A stretch of DNA of 64,000 nt, from positions 1-64,000 of the forward strand of contig JAIDSL010000102.1 in the NCBI GenBank assembly GCA_029061255.1, written 5' to 3'. Source of the DNA: Muribaculaceae bacterium (lineage in GTDB: Bacteria; Bacteroidota; Bacteroidia; Bacteroidales; Muribaculaceae). Both the position numbers and the translations under genes were made by a program. Shown here piece after piece: positions 17,402-26,701 of the stretch; positions within the stretch are counted from its first letter, which is position 1; each line of letters starts with the position of its first letter. The notes beneath the pieces were generated by a model. The model was not told the DNA's origin, ran no database searches, and saw nothing but the letters and a program-made list of their open reading frames with translations.

Positions 17402-17433
17402 TTTGGAAATATTGTGAAGATTCCTTAATTTTG
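17402..17433 (+). promoter_or_regulatory. Consensus promoter of the first susC gene
   Basis: TTTG (17402-17405), 20 bp, TAATTTTG (17426-17433). It leaves a leader of roughly 120 nt before the ATG at 17561, long enough for post-transcriptional control. Confidence 0.75.
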
Positions 17434-17560
17434 CGTGCTAAACCTATCGAAATAAGTTTAAAATTAGTAATTAACCTATTAAAAATCGTAACTTCACAAG
17501 AGTTCCGGCTTGGAATCAAAAAGAGTGAAATTATTGAAAATAAACATCATAAAATGTATT

Positions 17561-20500
17561 ATGACCAAAATTAAACTAACATCGAAACGAGAAAAGGGTG
17601 GGAGCTTCCTTTGGAAGACATTCCTGACCTTGATCGCCATCTTGATGGCGGTTCCTGCGTTCGCTCAGAATGTCGACGTATCCGGTACGGTACTCGACGA
17701 CCAGGGCGAACCACTCATCGGCGTTACCGTTATGGTGGAAGGGACATCCAACGGTACGGCAACCGATTTTGACGGCAATTATTCATTAAAGAACGTGCCT
17801 TCCAAGGGCAAACTGGTGTTCTCCTACATCGGTTATTCTCAGCAGACCATCGACGTTAAGGGTCGCACTCAGATCGACGTGAAGATGAGTGAAGACTCCA
17901 AAGCACTCGACGAGCTCGTCGTAGTCGGCTATGGCCAGATCAAGAAGGCCGACCTCACCGGTTCAGTGTCAGTCGTTGATGCAGGTCAGATCACAGCAAA
18001 AGGCTCTGCATCAGTGCTTGAGGCTATGCAGGGTACAGTTCCGGGTGTAAGCATTACTAAGGCAACCGGTCGTACTAATGGCACTATTGATATTGAAATA
18101 CGTGGTAAGTCTTCGATTAACTCTGATACAAAACCTCTTTATGTAGTTGATGGTATTCAGACAAGCGATATCTCGTTCCTTAATCCTCAGGATATTGAAC
18201 GTATTGACATCCTAAAAGATGCTTCTTCTACCGCAATTTATGGTTCGCGCGCTACTGCCGGTGTAGTAATGATTACTACTAAGAGCGGGGCGAATGTCAA
18301 TAAGGGTACAAAGGCTACAATTTCTTATGATGGTTATTACGGTGTCAGCAAGATTGTCCGCATGCCCCAGTTCATGGATGGCGACCAGTGGTATCGTTAT
18401 CGTTTCATGAAGTTTACCCAGCCGACAGGTGGTGTGACTGCTTGGGAACCTCAGACTACTTTCGGTGCGCTCCCATCCGCTATGGGTATTGGTCAGGCTC
18501 TTCTTCAGCAAGCTCAGGGAGATATTGCATCCCCTTATATCATGAAGGAAATGCTGGCCAATGACGCTACTTATTACTGGCCTGGCCTCGTGACTCAGGA
18601 CGGTCACCAGCAGAACCACTATGTGTCGGTTTCCGGTGCCGGTGAGAAAGTTAACTATCATTTCGGCCTCGGTTACGAGAATGTCGAGGGTACATATAAA
18701 GGTGATGGCAAGTCTACTTATTCGTTCAAGGGAAGTGTTGACGCGACTTTGAATAAGGTAATCAGTGCCGGATTTAATTTCAATCTCGCACAGATCAACA
18801 ATGACTATGCTGACAGCGACGCAATAGCTCAGGCGTATCGTGTGAATCCTTATATGATTCCTTTCGATGAAGAAGGTAATACCGTGCATTTCCCTGGCAA
18901 CAAGGCAACCCTCGGCACCGATGCCAATCAGTTCTCCGACTTCATCAATCCTCTTGATAGGATGAAGAACTCTGAGGAAAAGCGCAAGACTTATCGTTTG
19001 CTTGGCAATATTTATGCTCAGTTTAATATAATTCCGGGTCTTAGTTTCAAGACGACCATATCGCCTACTTACACTTCTTACCGCAACGGTAAATATGTTG
19101 GTTTCACTAATCCTCAGACAGGTAAGACTTGGGTCGACAACGACACGAGGACTGCTACTGTAAAGAATTATACAAGCTATGGTTGGACTTGGGATAATGT
19201 CTTGAGCTACATCCGAAGCTTTGGCGACCACAGCATTAATGCGATGGCTCTGTATTCGGCGAGAAAAGATAACTCGGAGACTTATGAGGAGACTGCCATC
19301 AATCCGATCGAACAGACTAAATGGTGGAATCTCGGCACCGGCACTAAGGGTGAGGCTTCCGTAAGTTCGGCTTTCGCTGAGGAGTCTATGGAATCAATTG
19401 CTATCCGTGCCAACTATTCATGGAAAAGCAGGTATATGGTCACAGCAACTGTTCGTTGGGACGGTTCTTCCAAGTTCGCTCCCGGTTATCGTTGGGGTTG
19501 TTTCCCCTCTGTCGCTCTTGGTTGGAACATCGCAGAGGAAAGTTTCCTCCAGAAGTGGTGGCTCAACAATCTTAAGCTTCGTCTCAGCTACGGTGTGACT
19601 GGTAACAATACAGGCGTAGGTAAGTATGAAACTATCGTTGGCGTTTCTTCCTCAAGCTTCTATCCATTCGGAGGTAAATATGTAGATGGCTTCTATCCTT
19701 CCGGAATTGTTGATAAGGAAATACAATGGGAGTCTTCTCATGAGTATAATGTAGGTTTAGATTATGGCTTCCTCAATAATAGGATCACCGGTAGCATCGA
19801 GTGGTATCACAAGACTTCCAAGGAGTTGCTTTATCACATGCCTCTTCCAATGGAGACTGGTTATGATAAAGTCTATACTAATATAGGTTCTGTCAGAAAT
19901 ACCGGTGTGGAATTCAGTATTACTACGACGAATATCGACACTAATGATTGGACGTGGACTACAACACTCAATCTCTCACATAATGACAACAAAGTACTTC
20001 AAATCAACGGCATATCTGATCAAGTAATCAATGGTCCAGGCGGTACCCTCTTTGTTGGACAACCTATAAACAATACTTTTTCCTATGCGTGGGACGGTAT
20101 TGTGTCGGATAGAAACATGACTGTGCCAAACCACCAGATTGCTATCGATAAAGGTTTTACCCCCGGACAGACTGTAAGGGAATGTGACTATTACTATGCT
20201 TGCTACGGTCAGTCTGAAGGTCAGCCTATTATCAGAGATGTTAATGGCGACGGTAAGTGGGATGAAAACGACCGTGTGGTTATGAATGGCAATCCGAAGC
20301 TTACAGGTGCTATTATTTCCAATCTTTCTTACCGCCTTCCTAAGAAGGGTGGCTCTATTGATTTCGGTTTCTCGATATATACCAAAATGGGCTTTAAGTG
20401 CGTATCTCCCTTCATGGCCGGCGACTGGTTTGACTGGCATGATCGTGGCCGAGGAAAAGTCATGATGGATAACTATATCCCTGCAGGTATGCTGCTGGAT

Positions 20501-20896
20501 TGCGATGGTGTGCGTGCTGACGGTACTCTTATTAATCCGGTTTATCAGACCGAGACCTATTATGGCACATGGCCTCTTGTGAACGCAGGTGGTAATGACG
20601 GTCTGGGCCCGGCAGCTTCCTATTTTGGTTATAACAACAATGACAATAGTTATAATGCGAAGCAGGTGATTGATGGGTCTTTCTGGAAAGTTCAGCATAT
20701 TTCACTTGGTTATGATTTCTCTCGTGAGATCACCCAGAAGTTCGGTTGTAGCAAGCTTAGGCTTTATGTTAATGTGACAAACCCGTTCGTCTGGTCTAAG
20801 TATAAAGGCTTTGATCCTGAATGGGCCACTGCCTCCAACAAGAATGATGGTCCCAGCACTGTCACATACGAGTTCGGTGCAAACATTACTTTCTAA
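17561..20896 (+). CDS. SusC-family TonB-dependent outer-membrane transporter (locus 1)
   Basis: About 1111 residues from the ATG at 17561, chosen because it gives a compact signal peptide (LIAILMAVPAFAQ) after a basic N-terminus; the frame extends 17 codons upstream without good start context. After the signal comes a carboxypeptidase-like regulatory domain (VSGTVLDDQGEPLIGVTV, GTATDFDGNYSL), the TonB box LDELVVVGYG, a plug domain (ADLTGSVSVVD, IDILKDASSTAIYGSRA) and a large barrel ending VTYEFGANITF. It imports glycan fragments, with the downstream SusD as lid. No enzyme genes are adjacent, so the substrate cannot be read from the locus. Confidence 0.95.
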   Translation: MTKIKLTSKREKGGSFLWKTFLTLIAILMAVPAFAQNVDVSGTVLDDQGEPLIGVTVMVEGTSNGTATDFDGNYSLKNVPSKGKLVFSYIGYSQQTIDVKGRTQIDVKMSEDSKALDELVVVGYGQIKKADLTGSVSVVDAGQITAKGSASVLEAMQGTVPGVSITKATGRTNGTIDIEIRGKSSINSDTKPLYVVDGIQTSDISFLNPQDIERIDILKDASSTAIYGSRATAGVVMITTKSGANVNKGTKATISYDGYYGVSKIVRMPQFMDGDQWYRYRFMKFTQPTGGVTAWEPQTTFGALPSAMGIGQALLQQAQGDIASPYIMKEMLANDATYYWPGLVTQDGHQQNHYVSVSGAGEKVNYHFGLGYENVEGTYKGDGKSTYSFKGSVDATLNKVISAGFNFNLAQINNDYADSDAIAQAYRVNPYMIPFDEEGNTVHFPGNKATLGTDANQFSDFINPLDRMKNSEEKRKTYRLLGNIYAQFNIIPGLSFKTTISPTYTSYRNGKYVGFTNPQTGKTWVDNDTRTATVKNYTSYGWTWDNVLSYIRSFGDHSINAMALYSARKDNSETYEETAINPIEQTKWWNLGTGTKGEASVSSAFAEESMESIAIRANYSWKSRYMVTATVRWDGSSKFAPGYRWGCFPSVALGWNIAEESFLQKWWLNNLKLRLSYGVTGNNTGVGKYETIVGVSSSSFYPFGGKYVDGFYPSGIVDKEIQWESSHEYNVGLDYGFLNNRITGSIEWYHKTSKELLYHMPLPMETGYDKVYTNIGSVRNTGVEFSITTTNIDTNDWTWTTTLNLSHNDNKVLQINGISDQVINGPGGTLFVGQPINNTFSYAWDGIVSDRNMTVPNHQIAIDKGFTPGQTVRECDYYYACYGQSEGQPIIRDVNGDGKWDENDRVVMNGNPKLTGAIISNLSYRLPKKGGSIDFGFSIYTKMGFKCVSPFMAGDWFDWHDRGRGKVMMDNYIPAGMLLDCDGVRADGTLINPVYQTETYYGTWPLVNAGGNDGLGPAASYFGYNNNDNSYNAKQVIDGSFWKVQHISLGYDFSREITQKFGCSKLRLYVNVTNPFVWSKYKGFDPEWATASNKNDGPSTVTYEFGANITF

Positions 20897-20914
20897 CTAT
20901 AGGAAATACTTATT

Positions 20915-22771
20915 ATGAAAAGATTTAAATATTATATGCTCGGATTGGGCGGCGCATTCCTCCTGTCTGGACTCACAGGTTGCTCGGATTTCCTTGATGC
21001 GAGAAACCTCTCCAATGCAGAAGATGCAGATGTGTATTTCCCTGAGCATCCTGACCAGATTCGTCCGGTCGTGTATGACAAAGTAAGATATATCGCTACT
21101 CATATCGATATGCTTGATCAGGCAGGCGACCTCTTTATAAATCCTCGAAGTGCGGACGACGGCACTTTCTCGATGTTCACGGTCACTCCTGATAATTCTA
21201 CAGTCAAATCATATTATCAGAGTGTGATGTATATGATCAACCGTGCTAACTGTCTCATTCACTATGCCGGTGATAATGCTCAGTTGGCAGCTGAGGGTAG
21301 ATTCATTCGTGTATTGGGTTTCTATTATCTCACTCAGCAGTTCGGTGGAGTACCCTATGTTACAGAATATGTTCAGACTGCGCAGAATGAATTCCCGAGA
21401 ACTCCTCTTGAGGAATGCTATGCTAACATGTTGGCTGAATGCGAGGACCTCTATAACAATTCTCCTCTCGAACAGCAAAGTCATACCGGTGTCGCAAGCA
21501 AGCAGGCAGTTGCAGCTATAGCTGCAAAGATCGCCCTTGCCGCCGGATGGGATCTTGACACCTCCCTTGGAAACGCTGTAGCCGGAACTTATACAGTCAA
21601 CGATACCAAGTATTTCAAGAAAGCTGTGGAATGGGCTGATAAAGCGATAATGGGAATTCAGCTCACCATGCCTTTTGCCGAAAAGTGGGCTTGGAACAAC
21701 GAAGGTAATGAAGAGGAGATTTTCTCAGCTCAGTATGACAAGGACGGCTACCCTGGTAATAAGGCTACCAACGGACATTCGTTAATGAACAACTATATGG
21801 CGTATTATAGCAACTGTGTCCAGACTGGTCAGAAAGGTACAGGTGGCGGTGGCACTAACTGCTGCTCTCAGAAGGCTGCTTCTCTCTTCGAGAAAGGTGA
21901 CACCCGTTTCGAAGGTACTTTCATGACTTTCTTCTATAATGCTCCTATCAATCCTGAAACTAAGAATGCGGAGTGGGGAACACAGGGATATATGGCGTGG
22001 TATAACTGTACGCCTGAAGAGCAACATGATCTTCCAATCGCCATGAGGATCTATCCCCCGGCAACTACTGTGGCAGAGGCAGAGGCTGATATTCGTCAGA
22101 TGATAGCTGATGGAAGAATTCTGAAGAAATTCGCTAATAACACTTATGGCGTTAATGAGCCGTTTGCTGCTATTATCACTGGTGAGACTGTCACAAAATG
22201 GGAGTTCAACAGCAATGGCACGATGCCATCGAAGAAGACTGTTCAGTACACCGATTTTATTCGTGAATCTGCGAACAACGGTACTTGTGTGACTAAATAT
22301 GATGATCCCAGAAGTGAGGCAGTGACTGGAAATCAGGATTACCGTGATGTGCCTATCCTCCATGTAAGTGAGATGTATCTTGTTGCCGCAGAAGCTTATC
22401 TTCTTGCCGGTGATCAGGCTAACTCTCTCAAGTACATCAATGCAGTCCGTAAGCGTGCTGGCGCTCCTGAGTTAGCTTCTTTTGGCGCTTATGAGGCTCC
22501 ATATGTAACGAGTGCCAACTTTACTTTCGTTCCTCTCGACCTTATCCTTGATGAACGTGCACGGGAATGCTATGCAGAAAGAACTCGCTATTTCGATCTT
22601 CGTCGTACAAAGCAACTTGTTCGCTACAATCTTGAATTTAGCCGTTTCATTAAGGACGTAAGCGCGATGAGCAACGCAGCTGGAGAAATCAAATGGTATA
22701 GACCGATACCTCAGGACGAAATAGACAGCAATAAGGCAATTTCTTCTGCTGATCAGAATCCCGGATATTAA
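20915..22771 (+). CDS. SusD/RagB-family surface glycan-binding lipoprotein (locus 1)
   Basis: A 618-residue protein with lipobox LTGC (Cys23) and the RagB/SusD architecture: an N-terminal FLDARNLSNAED segment, TPR-like helices (YYQSVMYMINRANCLIHYAG, AEGRFIRVLGFYYLTQQFGGVPYV) and the C-terminal SusD part (MYLVAAEAYLLAGDQANSLKYINAVRKRAG, LILDERARECYAERTRYFDLRRT). It starts 18 bp after susC and ends PIPQDEIDSN...NPGY, the usual SusD ending. It captures the ligand and closes over the SusC pore. Confidence 0.95.
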   Translation: MKRFKYYMLGLGGAFLLSGLTGCSDFLDARNLSNAEDADVYFPEHPDQIRPVVYDKVRYIATHIDMLDQAGDLFINPRSADDGTFSMFTVTPDNSTVKSYYQSVMYMINRANCLIHYAGDNAQLAAEGRFIRVLGFYYLTQQFGGVPYVTEYVQTAQNEFPRTPLEECYANMLAECEDLYNNSPLEQQSHTGVASKQAVAAIAAKIALAAGWDLDTSLGNAVAGTYTVNDTKYFKKAVEWADKAIMGIQLTMPFAEKWAWNNEGNEEEIFSAQYDKDGYPGNKATNGHSLMNNYMAYYSNCVQTGQKGTGGGGTNCCSQKAASLFEKGDTRFEGTFMTFFYNAPINPETKNAEWGTQGYMAWYNCTPEEQHDLPIAMRIYPPATTVAEAEADIRQMIADGRILKKFANNTYGVNEPFAAIITGETVTKWEFNSNGTMPSKKTVQYTDFIRESANNGTCVTKYDDPRSEAVTGNQDYRDVPILHVSEMYLVAAEAYLLAGDQANSLKYINAVRKRAGAPELASFGAYEAPYVTSANFTFVPLDLILDERARECYAERTRYFDLRRTKQLVRYNLEFSRFIKDVSAMSNAAGEIKWYRPIPQDEIDSNKAISSADQNPGY

Positions 22772-22782
22772 TTCCCCTAAGA

Positions 22783-23283
22783 ATGAGAAAAATGAAAGCT
22801 TTATATAAATCGATTTTTTTTAGCATTATATTGATACTTGGGCTTTCTGCTTGCAGTGGAAAGAACGAAGAGATGCCACCTACTGGTGGTCTGGACAATG
22901 CGGAGAAGCTCATCGCAGGTACATATCTTGGTACATGGACGAGTACGAATACTGTTACAGGAGATGTGACATCAGCAACAGGGTCGTTGACTTTCTCTAA
23001 CAGTGAAGAACTTGGTAATAATGTTGCAAATGTGTCAATTGTCTCTGATGATCCGAAAGCTGTGAATCTCGGAGCAAAGGCAGAAACTTCAGCATGCAAC
23101 GTATCTAAGCTCAGTTCGAATGTCCTTTCATTCTGGAATGTGTATGCGTTGAATCCATTTGGATTCACTTTTACAGGTAAAGTGACTCCGGAAGGAGACG
23201 TGAATTTCAATTATAGTGTAGCTGTTGTTGTAAAGCATAAGGAGACTATCTATAATTTTGAATTTATAGGCCACAGACAATAA
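22783..23283 (+). CDS. Small secreted lipoprotein of unknown function, SusCD-associated
   Basis: A 166-residue protein with a lipoprotein signal (ILILGLSAC, Cys24) and a mature region of alternating beta strands (ADNAEKLIAGTYLGTW-like start, then GSLTFSNSEELGNNVANVSI, FTFTGKVTPEGDVNFNYSVAVV). This resembles calycin-like or lipocalin-type lipoproteins often found next to Bacteroidetes uptake systems. It follows susD by 11 bp and is surely in the same operon. A surface ligand-binding role is likely by position only. I do not recognise a precise family. Confidence 0.7.
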   Translation: MRKMKALYKSIFFSIILILGLSACSGKNEEMPPTGGLDNAEKLIAGTYLGTWTSTNTVTGDVTSATGSLTFSNSEELGNNVANVSIVSDDPKAVNLGAKAETSACNVSKLSSNVLSFWNVYALNPFGFTFTGKVTPEGDVNFNYSVAVVVKHKETIYNFEFIGHRQ

Positions 23284-23292
23284 TTAGAGGAA

Positions 23293-23311
23293 GGGGCGGA
23301 GTATCCGCCCC
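23293..23311. other. Intercistronic hairpin
   Basis: A strong stem GGGGCGG/CCGCCCC with a 5-bp loop between the small lipoprotein and the tail-bearing protein gene. No T-run follows, so it is more likely an mRNA-stability or attenuation element than a full terminator. Confidence 0.5.
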
Positions 23312-23350
23312 TCCAATCGAAACATCATACTAACTTTTAATTAATCTAAG

Positions 23351-24397
23351 ATGAAAAAATCATTACTTCTTCTCGCCGTTGCTGCATTCGCAGGTATGGC
23401 TAACGCACAGGTTGTAGTCGGTTTGGCTTCAAACGAAGAGCTTGAGGCAGCAGGCCTTTCCGGAACAAAGACTGATTTGCCCGCAATGACCATCCTTGAA
23501 AATGAGGCTGGATCCTTCGGTCTTGCTTATTCAGACAGCTGGGGAACTACTACTACTTACAAGACTTATCGTAATGTAACTGTCAATGGCGAGGCAATTC
23601 AGCTTGGCAGTGGTGCTGTAGGAAATGCGAATCCTACATTTGTTAGCTTTGAGGCAGGCGTAATGTCTGCTGGTGCTGTATTCAAATTTACAGCAGAAAA
23701 GGATGGCTACATGACTGTCTTCACTAAGTTGAATCCTAAGAAGCAGTATCTCGTATTTGAAGGTACTACTGGTGCTATTGTATATAGCCTTGGTTATTCA
23801 AATGGTACGGATAAGATCTACTATGCAATGCCCGACGATGGCGATGGCTACATCGATTTCAGTGCTCCTGACGCATCGAAGTATCTCATTCCTGCAACTA
23901 AGCAGTCTGTAGATGCTAATGGTGTCAAACTTTGGCAAGATGCTGAAGGCAATATCGTAGCTTCTGATACCAAGCCTGAGGGAGGAAAACCAGTAAATGA
24001 AGATATTCCCGGTCAGACCAAGCCCGCTTTTCCTTGGCAAGCTGCAGGCTATGAAAAAGAAGCGGATGCTCCGGGTGAATCAACAGGCTTCCTTTCATTC
24101 CCTGTATATGAAGGTGCTGACTACTATTTCTCAGCTCTCGGCTCAAAGGCAGCTTGCGGTGGCTTCGTTTACACTGCAGAGGCTCCATCCGTTGTATTTG
24201 AGGAAGTTGTAGCAGAAGACGGTTCTGTTACAGCTCCACGTGTAGAATTCCCCGAAATTCTCGCTTCTGGTGTCGAGGCTGTAGCTGTTGACAACAACAA
24301 TGCTGACGCTCCTATCTACAATATGATGGGTGTACGCGTTAACGCTGATGCTAAGGGTATTCTTATCCAGAACGGCAAGAAGTTCATCCGCAAGTAA
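23351..24397 (+). CDS. Secreted protein with C-terminal Por-like tail, unknown function
   Basis: A 348-residue protein with a signal peptide (LLAVAAFAGMANAQ). The body is beta-rich and acidic, with no motif that I recognise (VFTKLNPKKQYLVFEG, YAMPDDGDGYIDFSAPDAS). The last 30 residues, APIYNMMGVRVNADAKGILI and QNGKKFIRK, form a short tail like those on the pectate lyases and resemble type IX secretion sorting tails. The DNA encoding this tail occurs twice more nearby, at 26799-26887 and 28112-28158. It is the last gene of SusCD locus 1. A surface-exposed or secreted product is likely; its ligand is unknown. Confidence 0.75.
   Translation: MKKSLLLLAVAAFAGMANAQVVVGLASNEELEAAGLSGTKTDLPAMTILENEAGSFGLAYSDSWGTTTTYKTYRNVTVNGEAIQLGSGAVGNANPTFVSFEAGVMSAGAVFKFTAEKDGYMTVFTKLNPKKQYLVFEGTTGAIVYSLGYSNGTDKIYYAMPDDGDGYIDFSAPDASKYLIPATKQSVDANGVKLWQDAEGNIVASDTKPEGGKPVNEDIPGQTKPAFPWQAAGYEKEADAPGESTGFLSFPVYEGADYYFSALGSKAACGGFVYTAEAPSVVFEEVVAEDGSVTAPRVEFPEILASGVEAVAVDNNNADAPIYNMMGVRVNADAKGILIQNGKKFIRK
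24309..24397 (+). repeat. C-terminal tail repeat, copy A (inside intact gene)
   Basis: These 89 bp encode the end of the preceding protein. Copy B (26799-26887) has the same length and about nine differences. Copy C (28112-28158) matches the last half with two differences. Confidence 0.85.
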
Positions 24398-24447
24398 TAA
24401 GATAACTAATAAATCGTACTACTTGAGTGGTATGATTTAGATAAATT

Positions 24448-24476
24448 GTAGGCTCTTCCATACTGGAGGAGCCTAC
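24448..24476. terminator. Hairpin after SusCD locus 1
   Basis: Stem GTAGGCTC...GAGCCTAC around a small inner stem. The T-tract after it is weak, so termination efficiency is uncertain. Confidence 0.5.
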
Positions 24477-24509
24477 ACTATATTTTGTGGGAAGAAATGA
24501 TGAACTTTT

Positions 24510-25079
24510 CTATTGAAATTCAATTCCAATTCTGCAAGCCAGTAAAGGATAGTAATTGATTTCCGTGTTGATTAACCCCGGATTATTGCCAGTGTGAGCG
24601 TAGTTGTGCTTTGTGAAGGACTTCAATGTCATTCCTATGCCAAAATTAAAGTTAAGGTTTCGTGAAGTACGGAAGGTATGTCCTATGGTAGGCGACAAGT
24701 ATAGCCCTCCTTCAGATAGACCGTCAAAATAATAACCGGCACGTAAATCTACAAATGGAGTGAGCTTTCCTAACTTAGTGTCGTATCTCGCTTCTACGAA
24801 ACCAGGAATAAACTTATCATTCTTGGGAAACCCGCAAGAGATCATTGCTCCGGCTCCGAGAAACCAATGCTCGTTGAATTGATAGCCATGGGATGAGGAA
24901 ATACCAAGAAACCATATTGTCCCATTACCATACTGTCCTACACCTTTCTTTCGATAGTCGGTATTCCCTATCGCATTGTCCCATTCCACAAATCCTCTGT
25001 AGCCCCGATGCAAATCATGTGCGATACCCAAAGAAGCGCACACTATGCAGAGCATAGACAGAATTAATCTTAGTTTCAT
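24510..25079 (-). CDS. Small outer-membrane beta-barrel protein
   Basis: A 189-residue protein with a signal peptide (ILSMLCIVCASLGIA). The mature chain alternates hydrophobic and polar residues through about eight strands (TIWFLGISSSHGYQFNEHWFLGAGAMI, LTPFVDLRAGYYFDG, NLNFNFGIGMTLKSF, YYPLLACRIGIEFQ) and ends in Phe-Gln, as small outer-membrane barrels often do. It resembles the generic Bacteroidetes outer membrane beta-barrel group, with no defined role. It stands alone, between the SusCD locus and the second serpin gene. Confidence 0.7.
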   Translation of the reverse strand: MKLRLILSMLCIVCASLGIAHDLHRGYRGFVEWDNAIGNTDYRKKGVGQYGNGTIWFLGISSSHGYQFNEHWFLGAGAMISCGFPKNDKFIPGFVEARYDTKLGKLTPFVDLRAGYYFDGLSEGGLYLSPTIGHTFRTSRNLNFNFGIGMTLKSFTKHNYAHTGNNPGLINTEINYYPLLACRIGIEFQ

Positions 25080-25196
25080 AATATAAATGTTTAGATAAAA
25101 ACTATTTCTATTACTGTTCAGCGTATTTGGAGCACATCCATATTGTTTCTCTGCGTACTCCGCTTACGCACTATCGGCATTCTTTCATTGCTATAC

Positions 25197-26501
25197 TCAA
25201 TAAAAATTAGTAAGCGCCCCTATTAACAAGATGGAGCCTGAAAGGGTATCTTGAATCATATATACAAATGGCGAGTTGACTGATAGAATTTCTGTAGCAT
25301 CTTCGCTGCTTCTTGATGTTTCTTGGATACCATTGCCGTTTCCCTTGGTATTCAGATCATCAACATTTATAGTTATGGCGTGCGGAAATTTACGAAGTAC
25401 GATTACCTCATCGCCTATCTTGCTGAATCCTTGGGTACGGACATAATAGAATCCCATACTTATCAGTGTAGGCAAGATGTCCTTATTGAAGGCAATTTTG
25501 AATTTAGGTATCCACAGTCGTAAAGATTCTTTGTGTAATGATGATTCATAGCTGGAGAGTGTATCATTGTCAAGCACTTGCAGCAGGTCTTCAAATGCTC
25601 TTATTGTAAATGGAATCGGCTGTATGATGGTCATGCTATAATTTCCATCGCTATACGGCAGCCGAATAATATGTAAACGTCGATTATAGCCTCCTAAGTC
25701 ATCGTTTGAAGGGAAGTTTATTTCAGTTGATTCAATCTCACAAGCCGATGTTGACAAGAAAGAAGTCCAGGTGTATGCCCCGTAGTAATTATTGAATTGT
25801 TTTTTCTCGCCTGATTCGTTGGAGAATGGAATCTTCCAGCTACCTATGAAGTAAGGCGTGTTTACAAAAGTAAGGTTTGTGAGATCAGTTTTGTTTAGAA
25901 ATGTATTGGTCATCCCGCGGGTCTGAGTATATACGAAGGCATTGAGTGCAGTTCGTCCGGTTTCGTCTCCAAGCCATATGGGGTGTATCATTGCTCCGTA
26001 GATGTCTTCGATATCAGTGCTGAACTTAGGAAATAGACTTATGGAAGGTCTGTGCCATATGGAATTGGTGAATCCAAACTGCGTCTCTCCTTCAAATTGG
26101 GTTGCATCTCTCAGTAAAGCATTGGCAAATATATTCAGTTCTTGGAGCCCTTCTTCTCCTTTGGGGTAACCCAGTATGTCAAGTATCTCGTCGCGGGACC
26201 TCCCGTCATCTCCATTTGCCATCATGCCCAATGTATAAAACACGCTCGCTGGTGAGATGCAGAGATTCTCAACATTGTTCTCGAATTCTTTTTTGAAGAG
26301 ATTGATTGCAAAATTGTTAATTCGTTCCACATTTTTTTGCGCTACCTCCTCCAATGGACGAGACTCACTCCAATTGTATGAGGGCATTACAAACTTTCCC
26401 GGTTCATCAGGAAATGGATGTTTTGGAGTGTCCTCGTGATCTGTACAGCTTATCAATAAAAGACATACTCCAATCATTATAAAGTAGATATATTTATTCA
26501 T
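25197..26501 (-). CDS. Second serpin-family lipoprotein, hinge degenerate
   Basis: A 434-residue paralogue of the serpin at 4007-5263, with lipobox LLISC (Cys19) and conserved blocks NLCISPASVFYTLGMMANGDDG, FTNSIWHRPSISLFPKFSTDIE, LTFVNTPYFIGSWKIPFSNE and NSPFVYMIQDTLSG. The region that should be the inhibitory hinge reads NTKGNGNGIQETSRSS instead of a Glu-Glu-Gly-Thr-plus-small-residue run. Such a hinge normally cannot insert into sheet A, so this copy may not inhibit proteases and may act as a decoy or binding protein. That is inferred from the loop alone. Confidence 0.9.
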   Translation of the reverse strand: MNKYIYFIMIGVCLLLISCTDHEDTPKHPFPDEPGKFVMPSYNWSESRPLEEVAQKNVERINNFAINLFKKEFENNVENLCISPASVFYTLGMMANGDDGRSRDEILDILGYPKGEEGLQELNIFANALLRDATQFEGETQFGFTNSIWHRPSISLFPKFSTDIEDIYGAMIHPIWLGDETGRTALNAFVYTQTRGMTNTFLNKTDLTNLTFVNTPYFIGSWKIPFSNESGEKKQFNNYYGAYTWTSFLSTSACEIESTEINFPSNDDLGGYNRRLHIIRLPYSDGNYSMTIIQPIPFTIRAFEDLLQVLDNDTLSSYESSLHKESLRLWIPKFKIAFNKDILPTLISMGFYYVRTQGFSKIGDEVIVLRKFPHAITINVDDLNTKGNGNGIQETSRSSEDATEILSVNSPFVYMIQDTLSGSILLIGALTNFY

Positions 26502-26701
26502 GATGTCGAATTAGAAATTAAAAAACGGATTAAGCAGAATCCTTTGCTACTCAAGTATTTTTTAACTCAGATACTATTTTGTAGTAACGCATATGTTACA
26601 TAGCAGAGGCAGGAATGATGTCACAGCGCAGCACTCTCATTCCCGGCAGCATCACGAAATTTGAGTTATAAAAGGGACGTCTTTTCATAATTAAAAAGTG
26701 T

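Noticed and set aside
18212-19231. Long antisense open frame of 339 codons within the first susC gene
   Set aside because: It lies wholly opposite a clear SusC coding region, lacks recognisable domains, and follows the codon bias of the real gene on the other strand.
26596-26688. Possible 30-residue ORF on the minus strand beginning KRRPFYNSNFVMLPGMRVLR
   Set aside because: It starts cleanly but has no ribosome-binding site, promoter or recognisable family, and sits in a decayed region; too weak to list as a gene.
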